A stretch of 64,000 nt of DNA. Origin: Cytophagaceae bacterium. GTDB lineage: Bacteria; Bacteroidota; Bacteroidia; Cytophagales; Spirosomataceae. Location: NCBI GenBank assembly GCA_027486845.1, contig JAIXOL010000028.1, positions 62,001 through 126,000 on the forward strand. The letters are read 5' to 3'. The notes beneath the pieces are model-generated. The model saw nothing but the letters and a program-made list of their open reading frames with translations, was not told the DNA's origin and searched no databases. The position numbers and the translations under genes are program-made. Positions 26,167-34,760 of this stretch are shown one piece after another; the first letter of the stretch is position 1; every line of letters starts with the position of its first letter.

Positions 26167-27045
26167 ATGAAGAAATTACAAGGCTTGGCTTTTGGTATCT
26201 CATTGATTATCAGCCATTTTTCAGTAGCTCAAGAAAAGTCAAATAATTATTTGAATCCGCTATCGCTTCGCCCTATACATGAGGAAAACGTTATGTATAA
26301 AACAACTTTGTGGCGAAGAATTGACTTGAAAGAAAAGCAAAATCAACCGCTTTTCTCGAAAGGAAATGAAATTACGAGACATTTAATTGATGCCGTAAAA
26401 GCAGGCTTGATTGAAGCTTATGACAATGATTCTTTGACAACTAAACTTACTCTTGACCAATTTATGGAGCGTTTGATGCTGAAAGGTGAAGGTGGTGGTT
26501 TATCTGAAGAAGAAAAAGCTGCTGGTTTTTCTTCAGGTGGTGACGATGGTTGGGGTGGAGATAGCGGCGGTGCTGCAAAACCTGCGACTGGTGGTACTGC
26601 CCCTGCAGCAGCAGTTGATCCAGGTGCTGGTGTAGAGATTTTTCCGACTCAATTGACAACTTTAGAATTGAAAGAGGATTGGATTTTTGATAAACAACGT
26701 TCACGTCAGTATTTTGACATCCTTTCGTTGAAATTAATCATTCCAGCCGAGCAAACAACTTTAGGTTTTGACCGCCCTATTTGCGTATTTAAATATAAAG
26801 AATTAGAGCGTTATTTCCGTAGCAATCCTAAATGTATTTGGTACAATGCTGCTAATGGAGCAGCACACAAAAATTTGGCTGATGCTTTTGAATTGCGTTT
26901 GTTTCACGGAAAAATTATCAAAAAATCTAATGCTTTAGATAGTTTCTTAGATGATATTTACAAATCTCCACGTGAAGGTTTGTTGAAATCTGAGCAATTA
27001 GAACATGAATTGATGGAGTTTGAACACAATTTGTGGGAATATTAA
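26167..27045 (+). CDS. gldN: type IX secretion/gliding protein GldN (PorN)
   Basis: GldN completes the periplasmic ring with GldK. I start at 26167 (MKKLQGLAFGISLIISHFSVAQ, signal peptide), since the frame upstream overlaps the gldM end and lacks a signal sequence. Family features include NPLSLRPIHEENVMYKTTLWRRIDLKEKQNQPLFS in separate blocks, KEDWIFDKQRSRQYFDILSL and FKYKELERYF. A low-complexity Gly/Ala/Pro/Asp-rich insertion lies near residues 117-155. It is the last gene before a strong terminator. Confidence 0.94.
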   Translation: MKKLQGLAFGISLIISHFSVAQEKSNNYLNPLSLRPIHEENVMYKTTLWRRIDLKEKQNQPLFSKGNEITRHLIDAVKAGLIEAYDNDSLTTKLTLDQFMERLMLKGEGGGLSEEEKAAGFSSGGDDGWGGDSGGAAKPATGGTAPAAAVDPGAGVEIFPTQLTTLELKEDWIFDKQRSRQYFDILSLKLIIPAEQTTLGFDRPICVFKYKELERYFRSNPKCIWYNAANGAAHKNLADAFELRLFHGKIIKKSNALDSFLDDIYKSPREGLLKSEQLEHELMEFEHNLWEY

Positions 27046-27065
27046 GATTCATTTAGTAATTTATC

Positions 27066-27099
27066 AAAAAAGGGAAAATCGAAAGATTTTCCCTTTTTT
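27066..27099. terminator. bidirectional terminator between gldN and inositol oxygenase
   Basis: AAAAAAGGGAAAATC pairs perfectly with GATTTTCCCTTTTTT around a GAAA tetraloop. It serves both converging genes. Confidence 0.95.
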
Positions 27100-27116
27100 G
27101 ATATCTATTACATTTA

Positions 27117-27995
27117 TTAGAATTTCAAAGTAGCGGGTAAGTATTTAGCCACTAAATCTTCGTAATATGGGCGAAGTTCTTTTGCATTTGGTGGTACTGG
27201 CACTTTAGAATACAAATCATAAGGATTGAATTTATCTACCCATTTGAACATTTTATAATCGTGAGCTGACATCAAATGGCTGTAAGCATCATCACGGTGT
27301 TGTGGGTAGAATGAGTGATAGCGAATAGGGTAAAGAGCTTCTTCTGGTAAATAATTTTTCATCATTTGGTAAAGATACTCGTCGTGTCCCCAAGACATCT
27401 TAACGTTTTCAAGTCCACAATTTGGGGCATAAACACCATATTTTGTATTGTAACGCTCATCTTTTGAGTCAGGATTTGCCTCGAAAAACTCAGGATAAAC
27501 GATTTTGTCAGAGTGCTTGCAACCAACAGGGAAAGTATCGCCTACAACTGCCCATTGTGGCTCGCCGAACAAGCAAAGAACTTTACCTAAATCGTGCATA
27601 AAACCCATCAGAACGAACCAATCTGGGTGTCCATCAGCTCTGATAGCTTCTGATGTTTGAAGTAAGTGTTGAAACTGGTCGAGATTTGTGTCGGGGTCAG
27701 AATCATCAACCAAAGTATTTAAGAAATCAATCGCACCCCAAATTGACATTTCTCGTTTATCAAACTTCAAGAATTCTTTTTCTTTCTGAACAACAAAATC
27801 GTAGGTTTGGTAAGTATGGTTTAAACGATAGAATTCTCTAACGGTATTTACACGCTCAGAATCAGCGTAGTTCCGATATTCTTCTTTTGTTTTTGTTGTT
27901 TCTACATTTTTAGGCTCTGGATATCTTACTAGCAAATCATCTTCCCATTCTTCGATACTTGCCAAAGGTGAAATTTCTTTTTCGGTGAAGTTCAT
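27117..27995 (-). CDS. myo-inositol oxygenase
   Basis: MIOX cleaves myo-inositol with O2 to D-glucuronate using a mixed-valent di-iron centre. The 292 residues match the family over their full length: [45 protein letters not shown] with the HD metal ligands, [45 protein letters not shown] and [41 protein letters not shown]. It is best known from eukaryotes but occurs in several Bacteroidota. A LacI-type operator about 137 bases upstream is shared with the susC gene at 30018-33047, suggesting co-regulation with glycan uptake. Confidence 0.96.
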   Translation of the reverse strand: MNFTEKEISPLASIEEWEDDLLVRYPEPKNVETTKTKEEYRNYADSERVNTVREFYRLNHTYQTYDFVVQKEKEFLKFDKREMSIWGAIDFLNTLVDDSDPDTNLDQFQHLLQTSEAIRADGHPDWFVLMGFMHDLGKVLCLFGEPQWAVVGDTFPVGCKHSDKIVYPEFFEANPDSKDERYNTKYGVYAPNCGLENVKMSWGHDEYLYQMMKNYLPEEALYPIRYHSFYPQHRDDAYSHLMSAHDYKMFKWVDKFNPYDLYSKVPVPPNAKELRPYYEDLVAKYLPATLKF

Positions 27996-28131
27996 TTCTA
28001 TAATTTTTTGAATTTTCTAATGAATTTTTCGACTTTTTGGAATTTTATAAAAATATCTAACATATGATATAGACATTTAAATAAATTCTAATGCAATAAA
28101 GGGATAAAATTTATATTTCTAAAAATAAACT

Positions 28132-28156
28132 TTACGCAAACGTTTGAAATTGTTAT
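28132..28156 (-). promoter_or_regulatory. candidate LacI-type operator upstream of inositol oxygenase
   Basis: Contains GCAAACGTTTGAAATT with a perfect 10-bp palindrome CAAACGTTTG (28138-28147). All 25 bases are identical to 33425-33449 upstream of susC pair 1. Size and CG-centred symmetry fit a LacI/GalR-family site. Confidence 0.7.
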
Positions 28157-28171
28157 AATAATGTAATTTAA

Positions 28172-28207
28172 TAAAAAGCGATGATAAAGTTTGATTTATC
28201 ATCGCTT
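28172..28207 (-). terminator. terminator after the susD-like gene
   Basis: AAGCGATGATAAA (28176-28188) pairs with TTTATCATCGCTT (28195-28207); on the minus strand it is followed by a T-run. It ends the SusCD pair 1 transcript. Confidence 0.88.
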
Positions 28208-28258
28208 AATCATTTCATAATGAACTCTTTATATTTGCTAATGTTATATTACCAAAAA

Positions 28259-29941
28259 TCAATATCCTTGATTTTGTTTCAAATAACCAGGAAGGTTTGA
28301 GGCCCCATCAATGGCGGTTTGTGGAATTGGGAAGACACGTTTTAGTTTATCGGTATTGGTTTTTTCTGTCCAAATTCCTTCATATTTTCCGAAACGTATC
28401 ATGTCAGAACGGCGAAGCATTTCCCAGTAAAACTCAAAACCACGCTCTTTGAATAGAATATCAAGAGACATAGAAGTGAGTGGTGGGGGAGGTGTAGTAC
28501 GTGAGGCTCGAACGATGTTTACATCAGCCAAAGCTCCAGCTGCATCATTACTTTTACGAAGTTTTGATTCGGCACGCATCATGTAAACATCGGCCAAACG
28601 AACAATCACAATATCGGCATCGCCAAAGTTACGTCCGCTCACTGATTTTCTGCTAAATTCATATTTCAATACTCGAAATCCAGAGCTATAATCGCTTCCC
28701 GCAGTTGTATAATCTACTTTTTCGGTGAAAAGTACAGGTGTTGTTGGACGGTTACGAGTATCATTGAAGATTCTACCAACTTTAAACCTACCATCAGGAC
28801 ATTTCAAGAAAACTCCATTTTTTCTTATTAAACCGAATTGTTGGCCACGCAAAATACCACGATTCATATTAAAATTAGCATCAGTAACACAGGTATCGGC
28901 AGGATTTGAGAATGCAGAAATATTCTGCTTATAAAATCTTGGGTCAGAACCAGCGGGGTCTTTAGGGGCATATTCGTTTACCCAAGTTCGGTAGAAATCA
29001 GGCGTAATAGCAGGGCCGTCAGTACCGTTGGCGTTTGGATAAGCAGGAAGCGGAAATTGGTCGCCCGAAAGAGAGAAATACGCCATACGGTTATGTCCAT
29101 TTAATTCGGCTCTTTGGTCAACAGCAAAAACTAATTCAGGGTTTGAATGATTATCAGAGTTGAAAATAGAGAAATAATCAGCCGCTAATTTATACTGCCC
29201 TGAATTGATGATTTTATCGCAATATTCGGTTACTTTATCCATTTCATCAGCTTTGAAGCTTGGTGTTCCGTAAACGTCACGATAGACAGCGGCATTCAAG
29301 TACAAACGAGCTAATAATCCCCAAACCGCACCTTTCGATAAACGACCAGGGCCAACAGTTGTATCTAAGTTTGGCTCAACGGCTAAGAGTTCGTTTTTGA
29401 TATATTGAAAAGCCTCTTCTCCACGAAGGATTTTTGAAGTTTCGCCAATATCTTCTTTAACAAAAACCAAACCAAACAAGTCGAGTGTTAGCATCGAATA
29501 ATACGCACGCATACCACGAGCTTCAGCCAAATAAACTTTGGCATTGGGGTCATTGAGTGTTGGAAGTGTATTAATAGCCGTGATGGCACGAGACATTCCT
29601 TGTAGAATCAAATTCCAAGTATTTCTGATATTCGGGTCGGTGCTTTGATAAGTGTGTTGGTGCATTGCCAAGTAGATACCGTTATCACCCCAATCAGTAC
29701 CGCCACGATAAGGCAAAATTGCTTCATCAGTCGAGATTTCTTGAATAGCAAAATAGTTGGTATGTAAGAAAATATCAGGGAGACGTGCATACACAGGAGC
29801 AATGATACCATCAGCAGCTTGCTTATCGGTTAGTTTGGCAGCAGAAAGGGTTTCGTCAAGAATTTCTTCCTTTAGGTCGGTGCAGCTTTCTAAAAAAGCA
29901 AAACTACACAGTAATAATAATGAATATATTTTCTTTTTCAT
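28259..29941 (-). CDS. RagB/SusD-family nutrient-binding outer-membrane lipoprotein (pair 1)
   Basis: SusD-like lipoproteins sit as a lid on the SusC channel and bind glycan or other oligomers outside the cell. The 560 residues begin with a lipoprotein signal (MKKKIYSLLLLCSFAFLESCTDL). The SusD-like TPR region appears in the N-terminal half (ARGMRAYYSMLTLDLFGLVFV), and the C-terminal RagB domain shows IVRLADVYMMRAESKLRKSNDAAGALADVN and FKERGFEFYWEMLRRSDMIRFG. It follows its susC partner by 76 bases and has its own terminator. The ligand cannot be read from the sequence. Confidence 0.95.
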   Translation of the reverse strand: MKKKIYSLLLLCSFAFLESCTDLKEEILDETLSAAKLTDKQAADGIIAPVYARLPDIFLHTNYFAIQEISTDEAILPYRGGTDWGDNGIYLAMHQHTYQSTDPNIRNTWNLILQGMSRAITAINTLPTLNDPNAKVYLAEARGMRAYYSMLTLDLFGLVFVKEDIGETSKILRGEEAFQYIKNELLAVEPNLDTTVGPGRLSKGAVWGLLARLYLNAAVYRDVYGTPSFKADEMDKVTEYCDKIINSGQYKLAADYFSIFNSDNHSNPELVFAVDQRAELNGHNRMAYFSLSGDQFPLPAYPNANGTDGPAITPDFYRTWVNEYAPKDPAGSDPRFYKQNISAFSNPADTCVTDANFNMNRGILRGQQFGLIRKNGVFLKCPDGRFKVGRIFNDTRNRPTTPVLFTEKVDYTTAGSDYSSGFRVLKYEFSRKSVSGRNFGDADIVIVRLADVYMMRAESKLRKSNDAAGALADVNIVRASRTTPPPPLTSMSLDILFKERGFEFYWEMLRRSDMIRFGKYEGIWTEKTNTDKLKRVFPIPQTAIDGASNLPGYLKQNQGY

Positions 29942-30017
29942 TGTTTTTTACTTTATGCCTTATGCTTTACGCTCTAGGCAGTTTTTAAACATTTATTTAT
30001 AGCTTACAGCAATTTTT

Positions 30018-33000
30018 TTAGAATGAAACATTTAGGCCAAAGATGATTGATTTAGCTTTTGGATAGCTTAAATAGTCGATACCGTAGGATGAAATACCGT
30101 TGATTGTTCGGTCGGTATTTACTTCTGGGTCATAACCATTGTATTTGGTGATTACGAAAAGGTTTTGGCCTGTAACTGATAAACGTAAAGCTGGAATGTA
30201 TTTATCAATGCCGAGTGCTTTGGTATTGAAACTATACCCTAAAGCCATATTGTTGAGGCGAAGGAACGCTCCATCTTTCAAGAAACGTGTTGAGACTGGG
30301 GCTGCGTTATTCACCGATTCTTTGGCATATTGTACGGCCTCTGGCGTTGTATTGATTCCTTTTGATAAACGTAATTTATAGAAATTTGAGTTGGCCGTGT
30401 TATCATAGATTTTATTGCCACGCACACCATTGAAGTTTACGACTAAATCGAAGCCTTTGTAACCAATATTTCCGAAAAAGTTATATTGCATCGTTGGTAA
30501 TGCACTTCCTGCCGCAATGCGGTCTTTGTCGGTCACGATTCCATCACCATCAGTATCACGATAAGTGCTTATGCCTTTATCATCAAAACCTGTGAAATCT
30601 CTCAAGAAGAAAGTACCGATTGGTTCGCCACTAAGATACCCATTGATAGTTGCCGATGTAAGACCTGAACCCGAAGCACTTCCCGAAGGGATAACCGAAT
30701 AAGGTGAGTTGGTTACTTTATTTCTGATAAAGGTAGTGTTTCCTCCGATGCCGTAATTGATACCGCTGGCAGTTTTTTGGCGATAAGCTAGTTCGATTTC
30801 TAAACCTTTATTGATGATATTCATATTATTAACGTTTGTCCAAAATGTACCTGCTGGTTGAACAGGGTCAGACGGAATTACTTCCAAGAGAATATCGCTT
30901 GAGATTTTATTGAAATAATCAACCGCACCTGTTAAAGCACCATTAAATAAACCAAAATCGAGACCAATATTTGTTTGGCTCGAAACCTCCCACTGGATAT
31001 CAGGGTTGGCTAAACGACTATAAGTTGTTCCTGCTGGAAATGGGCCAGTGTTTAAGAGTGGATAACTCGTAGAAGCTGAAACCGTTGAAGTAAACAAGGC
31101 TTGGGTGATTTTTGATGGAATTTCTTGATTACCAGTTTGTCCCCAACCTGCACGTAATTTCAAATTGCTCACAGGTGAGCCTTTCATGAATTCTTCTTCC
31201 GAGATTCTCCAACCTGCGGCAAAAGAAGGGAAAATGCCGTATTTATTATTTGCACCAAATTTTGATGAACCATCGGCACGAACTGTAGCAGTGAGTAAAT
31301 ATTTATCTTTAAAACTATAGTTTAATCTTGAGAAAAACGATTGTAACTCGTTTTTGAGTGCATAGCCCGATGGTTTATTATTGGCCAAAGTAAGTTCTTG
31401 ACCTAAACCGGGATTGTAGATTGGGTCAATATCTGAAATTGGGAATTTGTTGATACTCGATGAGCGACCTTGTAAGAAAAACTTTTGGTAAGAGTGTCCA
31501 ACCAATGCTGTAAGGCTGTGGTTATTGAAGTCTTTGTTATACGTCAAATAGTTTTCAATGAGGCTATTATTGTTGGTCAAGTAAACCGTTTCGAGGCGGC
31601 CATCTTGTAAAGGTACTGCGTTGGGCAATGAAACTAAATCACGTACTGAGTTTGAGTTATCGATACCATAATTTAATTTATAAGTTAAATCCTTCGTTAT
31701 TTTGAGCGATGGCGAGATATTTCCAATCAAGCGATTTGTTTTAGTAATATCTTTTTCCAATTTCAAACTAACTAACGGATTTACCAAGTTGGGATAAACC
31801 GCAGGATTTCCTTGTGCATCATAAGCAGGATAAGTTGGGTTTACCGAAATAGCATTTCCAATCATACTTCCGATTGGCGGACGTGTATTGTTTGTAAATG
31901 TTGCATTAAGGTTTACATCAACATTTAGTCGGTCTTCCCAGAATTTCTGATTTACATTGATACGACCTGTATAGCGATTCAAATCATTGTTTTTTAAGAT
32001 ACCTTCTTGTTTTTGAGCTCCAAACGACGCATAATAAGTCAATTTCCCTACACCGCCACCTAATGTAAGGTTATGATTTTGTGTGTATGCTGTGCGAGTG
32101 ATTTCATTTTGCCAATTAGTATTTCCTTTTAAATCTTCCAGAACACCACCTAAACTCGGTACCGCTTTGCGGTATTCGTCTGCAGTGTAAAGGGGCAATG
32201 CACGAGCAATTTCTGAGATACCCAAACTTGCCGAATAATTCATTGAAGAAGTGCCAGCTTTGCCTTTTTTAGTAGTAATCAAGATAACACCATTTGCTCC
32301 GCGTGCACCATAGATAGCCGTTGCTGAAGCATCTTTCAATACATCTATTGTTTCAATATCTTGGGGGTTTAAGAATGTTAGAGGGTTCATTGCTCCGCCT
32401 GTTCCTGAATTGTCTAGAGCTAAACCGTCCACTACGAATAGGGGAGTACTACCAGTACGAACACCACCCGGCCCTCTGATTGAGATATTTTGTGCCGAAC
32501 CTGGCTCGCCACTTGCTGAGGTAACGTTTACACCCGCTACTTTGCCTTGTAAAAGTTGTTCAGGAGAGTTGATGATACCTTTATTGAAATCTTCGCTTCT
32601 AACTGATTTTACCGCACCTGTGATGTCAGTTTTCTTGGCTGTGCCGTAACCTACCACCACTACTTCGCTGAGCGTTTTGCTATCAGATTTGAGCTGTATA
32701 TTGATTTGGGTTTGTCCACCAACATTTACTTCTTGTGGCGTGTAACCTACGTAGCTAAATACCAAGACAGCTTTGTTATCAGGCACATCGATTGTATAAT
32801 CTCCATTGCTATCGGTAATTGCACCTTTATTACTGCCTTTAGCTGTTACGCTTACTCCTGAAAGTCCGTCTCCAGTTTCGGCATCGCTTACTTTTCCTTT
32901 GACCGTGATGTCGGCAAGATTGATGCTTTTGTTGGGATATGTTTTTGCATAGCCAATATCAACGCAAAAGAGCGTGAATAATAATGTGATAACAGATAGT

Positions 33001-33047
33001 CCTAATGCTTTACGGAACAATCTATTTTTTTGTAGTTTTTGATTCAT
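30018..33047 (-). CDS. SusC/RagA-family TonB-linked outer-membrane transporter (pair 1)
   Basis: TonB-dependent channel for uptake of SusD-captured ligand. I prefer the ATG at 33047 (MNQKLQKNRLFRKALGLSVITLLFTLFCVDIGYA, signal peptide); ATGs at 33092 and 33113 would only lengthen the n-region. Domains: carboxypeptidase-regulatory-like (VKGKVSDAETGDGLSGVSV, about residues 45-120), TonB plug (SEVVVVGYGTAKKTDITGAV to IDVLKDASATAIYGARGANGVILITTKKG), and a 22-strand barrel of about 750 residues. A tandem operator lies about 380 bases upstream, and the inositol oxygenase gene has the same site. Confidence 0.95.
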   Translation of the reverse strand: MNQKLQKNRLFRKALGLSVITLLFTLFCVDIGYAKTYPNKSINLADITVKGKVSDAETGDGLSGVSVTAKGSNKGAITDSNGDYTIDVPDNKAVLVFSYVGYTPQEVNVGGQTQINIQLKSDSKTLSEVVVVGYGTAKKTDITGAVKSVRSEDFNKGIINSPEQLLQGKVAGVNVTSASGEPGSAQNISIRGPGGVRTGSTPLFVVDGLALDNSGTGGAMNPLTFLNPQDIETIDVLKDASATAIYGARGANGVILITTKKGKAGTSSMNYSASLGISEIARALPLYTADEYRKAVPSLGGVLEDLKGNTNWQNEITRTAYTQNHNLTLGGGVGKLTYYASFGAQKQEGILKNNDLNRYTGRINVNQKFWEDRLNVDVNLNATFTNNTRPPIGSMIGNAISVNPTYPAYDAQGNPAVYPNLVNPLVSLKLEKDITKTNRLIGNISPSLKITKDLTYKLNYGIDNSNSVRDLVSLPNAVPLQDGRLETVYLTNNNSLIENYLTYNKDFNNHSLTALVGHSYQKFFLQGRSSSINKFPISDIDPIYNPGLGQELTLANNKPSGYALKNELQSFFSRLNYSFKDKYLLTATVRADGSSKFGANNKYGIFPSFAAGWRISEEEFMKGSPVSNLKLRAGWGQTGNQEIPSKITQALFTSTVSASTSYPLLNTGPFPAGTTYSRLANPDIQWEVSSQTNIGLDFGLFNGALTGAVDYFNKISSDILLEVIPSDPVQPAGTFWTNVNNMNIINKGLEIELAYRQKTASGINYGIGGNTTFIRNKVTNSPYSVIPSGSASGSGLTSATINGYLSGEPIGTFFLRDFTGFDDKGISTYRDTDGDGIVTDKDRIAAGSALPTMQYNFFGNIGYKGFDLVVNFNGVRGNKIYDNTANSNFYKLRLSKGINTTPEAVQYAKESVNNAAPVSTRFLKDGAFLRLNNMALGYSFNTKALGIDKYIPALRLSVTGQNLFVITKYNGYDPEVNTDRTINGISSYGIDYLSYPKAKSIIFGLNVSF

Positions 33048-33497
33048 TTTTATTGACTGGGTTTTGATAATACTTTTTTTAAAGAGGTTCATTTTTTGAA
33101 TTAAATCATTCAATTAATACATTGTAATTGACGTTTTGAGTTTACTTTTTTATCATTTACTAAGAAATTGATGTTATTAAATAAATTGTAAAGGAGCAAA
33201 AATAAAGATGAGCATAACTATAGGCTGTTGCTAAAATAATCCTTTAAAAATGCAAAATTACATTTCCAACATTACCAATGTGTTAATACATTATTATCAA
33301 TATTTAGCATATTGATTCTTTTGAGAAGCAGATTTTTCATATAGGTGTTATTAGGTCAATAGAAGGTAATTCTATTTTTACGATGCAACTTACTAATAAA
33401 AAATAAGATATTTTATGTAAATTATTACGCAAACGTTTGAAATTGTTATGCAAACATTTGAAATTGGGGAGGATGTTATGGAAAGAGAATGGAATCT
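33048..33497. other. 450-bp region upstream of susC pair 1
   Basis: AT-rich and without a gene. It holds a TATTTTTG -7-like box on the minus strand (33204 to 33197) and, farther out, the tandem operator at 33425-33465 just past the end of the acyltransferase gene. Confidence 0.6.
33425..33465 (-). promoter_or_regulatory. tandem LacI-type operators upstream of susC pair 1
   Basis: Two copies of GCAAACRTTTGAAATT start at 33429 and 33450, 21 bp apart, that is two helical turns. The first copy and its flanks (33425-33449) equal 28132-28156 base for base. The second copy has an A for G change in the centre. Confidence 0.75.
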
Positions 33498-34307
33498 TTA
33501 AGAAAGAAGAGATTCCAACAACTCAGGATTACTAACATATCGTTTCAGTTGTTTAAATAATTTTCCGCCGTGCGAGGCATCAATTACTCGATGGTCGAGG
33601 GCTGCTCCGAGCATCAAAATACTACGAGGTACGATTTCGTTATTCACAACCCAAGGTTTTTTTGTAACTCCACCCAAAATCAAGACAAAGGCAATATTGG
33701 CCGAAGGCATCAAGGCTGGGTAGCCAATGTCCAGACCAATGCTACCGATATTTGATAAAATAAAAGAACCAAAATTATTTGCCGAAAGCCCAAGTGGAGG
33801 AATAGAAATACCAAGCGTGGTAGTTATATATTTAATTGACTGATAAACCCACCCACGCAAAGGCCAAGGTATAGCCGCCAGTTTTTCCTTCATTTGCATG
33901 GTAACGTTTTCATCTCCATTATGTGTTTTCTGGATTTCTTCTTTTAGTTTTTTGGCAGATTCCGTGAGTGTCAGTTTATCAACGTTTTGCATTTTTACCG
34001 AACCCATTTCTCCGCTGTGCAAAAGCACGCTTACGGTAGCATCAACCTGTTCGTGTGAATAAATATTGCCTCTTTTTACATAGGTATTGAGTTCTGGAAC
34101 GTGTTCTTTGATTGCCCGAGCCGTAGCCACCAAAAAAAAATGTGTTAGTGTGATTTTAATGCCTGATTTACGTTTTTTGGCAATGTATTTTTCTAAATCT
34201 GTAATATCAATCTCGACCGAGCCAAAGATTTTTGAATCTACAGGTTTTTTGTATATCGTTAAGGCAGTCTTTCGCCAAGAAGTATTTAGTGGGTTGTTTT
34301 CTTTCAT
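33498..34307 (-). CDS. stand-alone 2-oxoacid dehydrogenase E2-type acyltransferase domain protein
   Basis: The 269 residues match only the catalytic (chloramphenicol-acetyltransferase-like) domain of dihydrolipoyl acyltransferases: the N-terminal KITLTHFFLVATARAIKEHVPELN, NFGSFILSNIGSIGLDIGYPAL and the active-site region LGAALDHRVIDASHGGKLFKQL, where the catalytic His and following Asp are present. There are no lipoyl or subunit-binding domains and no E1 or E3 genes nearby, so a role in an oxoacid dehydrogenase complex is unlikely; a free acyltransferase is more plausible. Its ATG overlaps the stop of the SRPBCC gene (TAATG), placing it last in a three-gene unit. Confidence 0.8.
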   Translation of the reverse strand: MKENNPLNTSWRKTALTIYKKPVDSKIFGSVEIDITDLEKYIAKKRKSGIKITLTHFFLVATARAIKEHVPELNTYVKRGNIYSHEQVDATVSVLLHSGEMGSVKMQNVDKLTLTESAKKLKEEIQKTHNGDENVTMQMKEKLAAIPWPLRGWVYQSIKYITTTLGISIPPLGLSANNFGSFILSNIGSIGLDIGYPALMPSANIAFVLILGGVTKKPWVVNNEIVPRSILMLGAALDHRVIDASHGGKLFKQLKRYVSNPELLESLLS

Positions 34308-34759
34308 TAGCTCGTTTTTAGTTGCTTTCTTAAATTCTCAAATGTTTGCAAATGAGTTTTTTTTAGAATTGATGCAAAATAAACAATTAGTAAAGGATTT
34401 CCTTTTATTTCGATTCGTTCGGTTAAATTAAAAGCAGTATTTAAGCCATTTTCAGAAAAAACAAAGTCAATATTTAGTAAAAACGCACTTTTGATATGGC
34501 TGAAATATCGAATATGTTTCTGGGCTTCAAGTTCAATTACTTTAGCTTTATAAACTGGCTTGGTTTTTACGAAACCCAATAAAAACACTTTCTCCTTTAC
34601 CTCATAATTGGTACTATTTGGCTCGATTTTAGAAAGTTCTGTAACCTTTTTCATGTACGGATGAACATCTCCAAATTTTTTGAAGTTGAGGATATGTTCA
34701 TAGACATCATCAAATTTTCTATCGAAAGAATGATATAAAAGTAATGTTTTTTTTGCCAT
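34307..34759 (-). CDS. SRPBCC-like (START/polyketide cyclase fold) protein
   Basis: The 150-residue product (start at 34759, one base after the stop of the preceding esterase) reads as a SRPBCC fold: an N-terminal strand and helices (TLLLYHSFDRKFDDVYEHILNFKKFGDVHPYMKKV), a curved sheet (YEVKEKVFLLGFVKTKPVYKAKVIE, IRYFSHIKSAFLLNIDFVF) and a long C-terminal helix. Such folds bind hydrophobic ligands; no catalytic residues can be named. It is tightly coupled to the esterase before it and the acyltransferase after it. The ATG at 34837 would overlap the esterase gene by 77 bases and is unlikely. Confidence 0.65.
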   Translation of the reverse strand: MAKKTLLLYHSFDRKFDDVYEHILNFKKFGDVHPYMKKVTELSKIEPNSTNYEVKEKVFLLGFVKTKPVYKAKVIELEAQKHIRYFSHIKSAFLLNIDFVFSENGLNTAFNLTERIEIKGNPLLIVYFASILKKTHLQTFENLRKQLKTS

Positions 34760-34760
34760 T

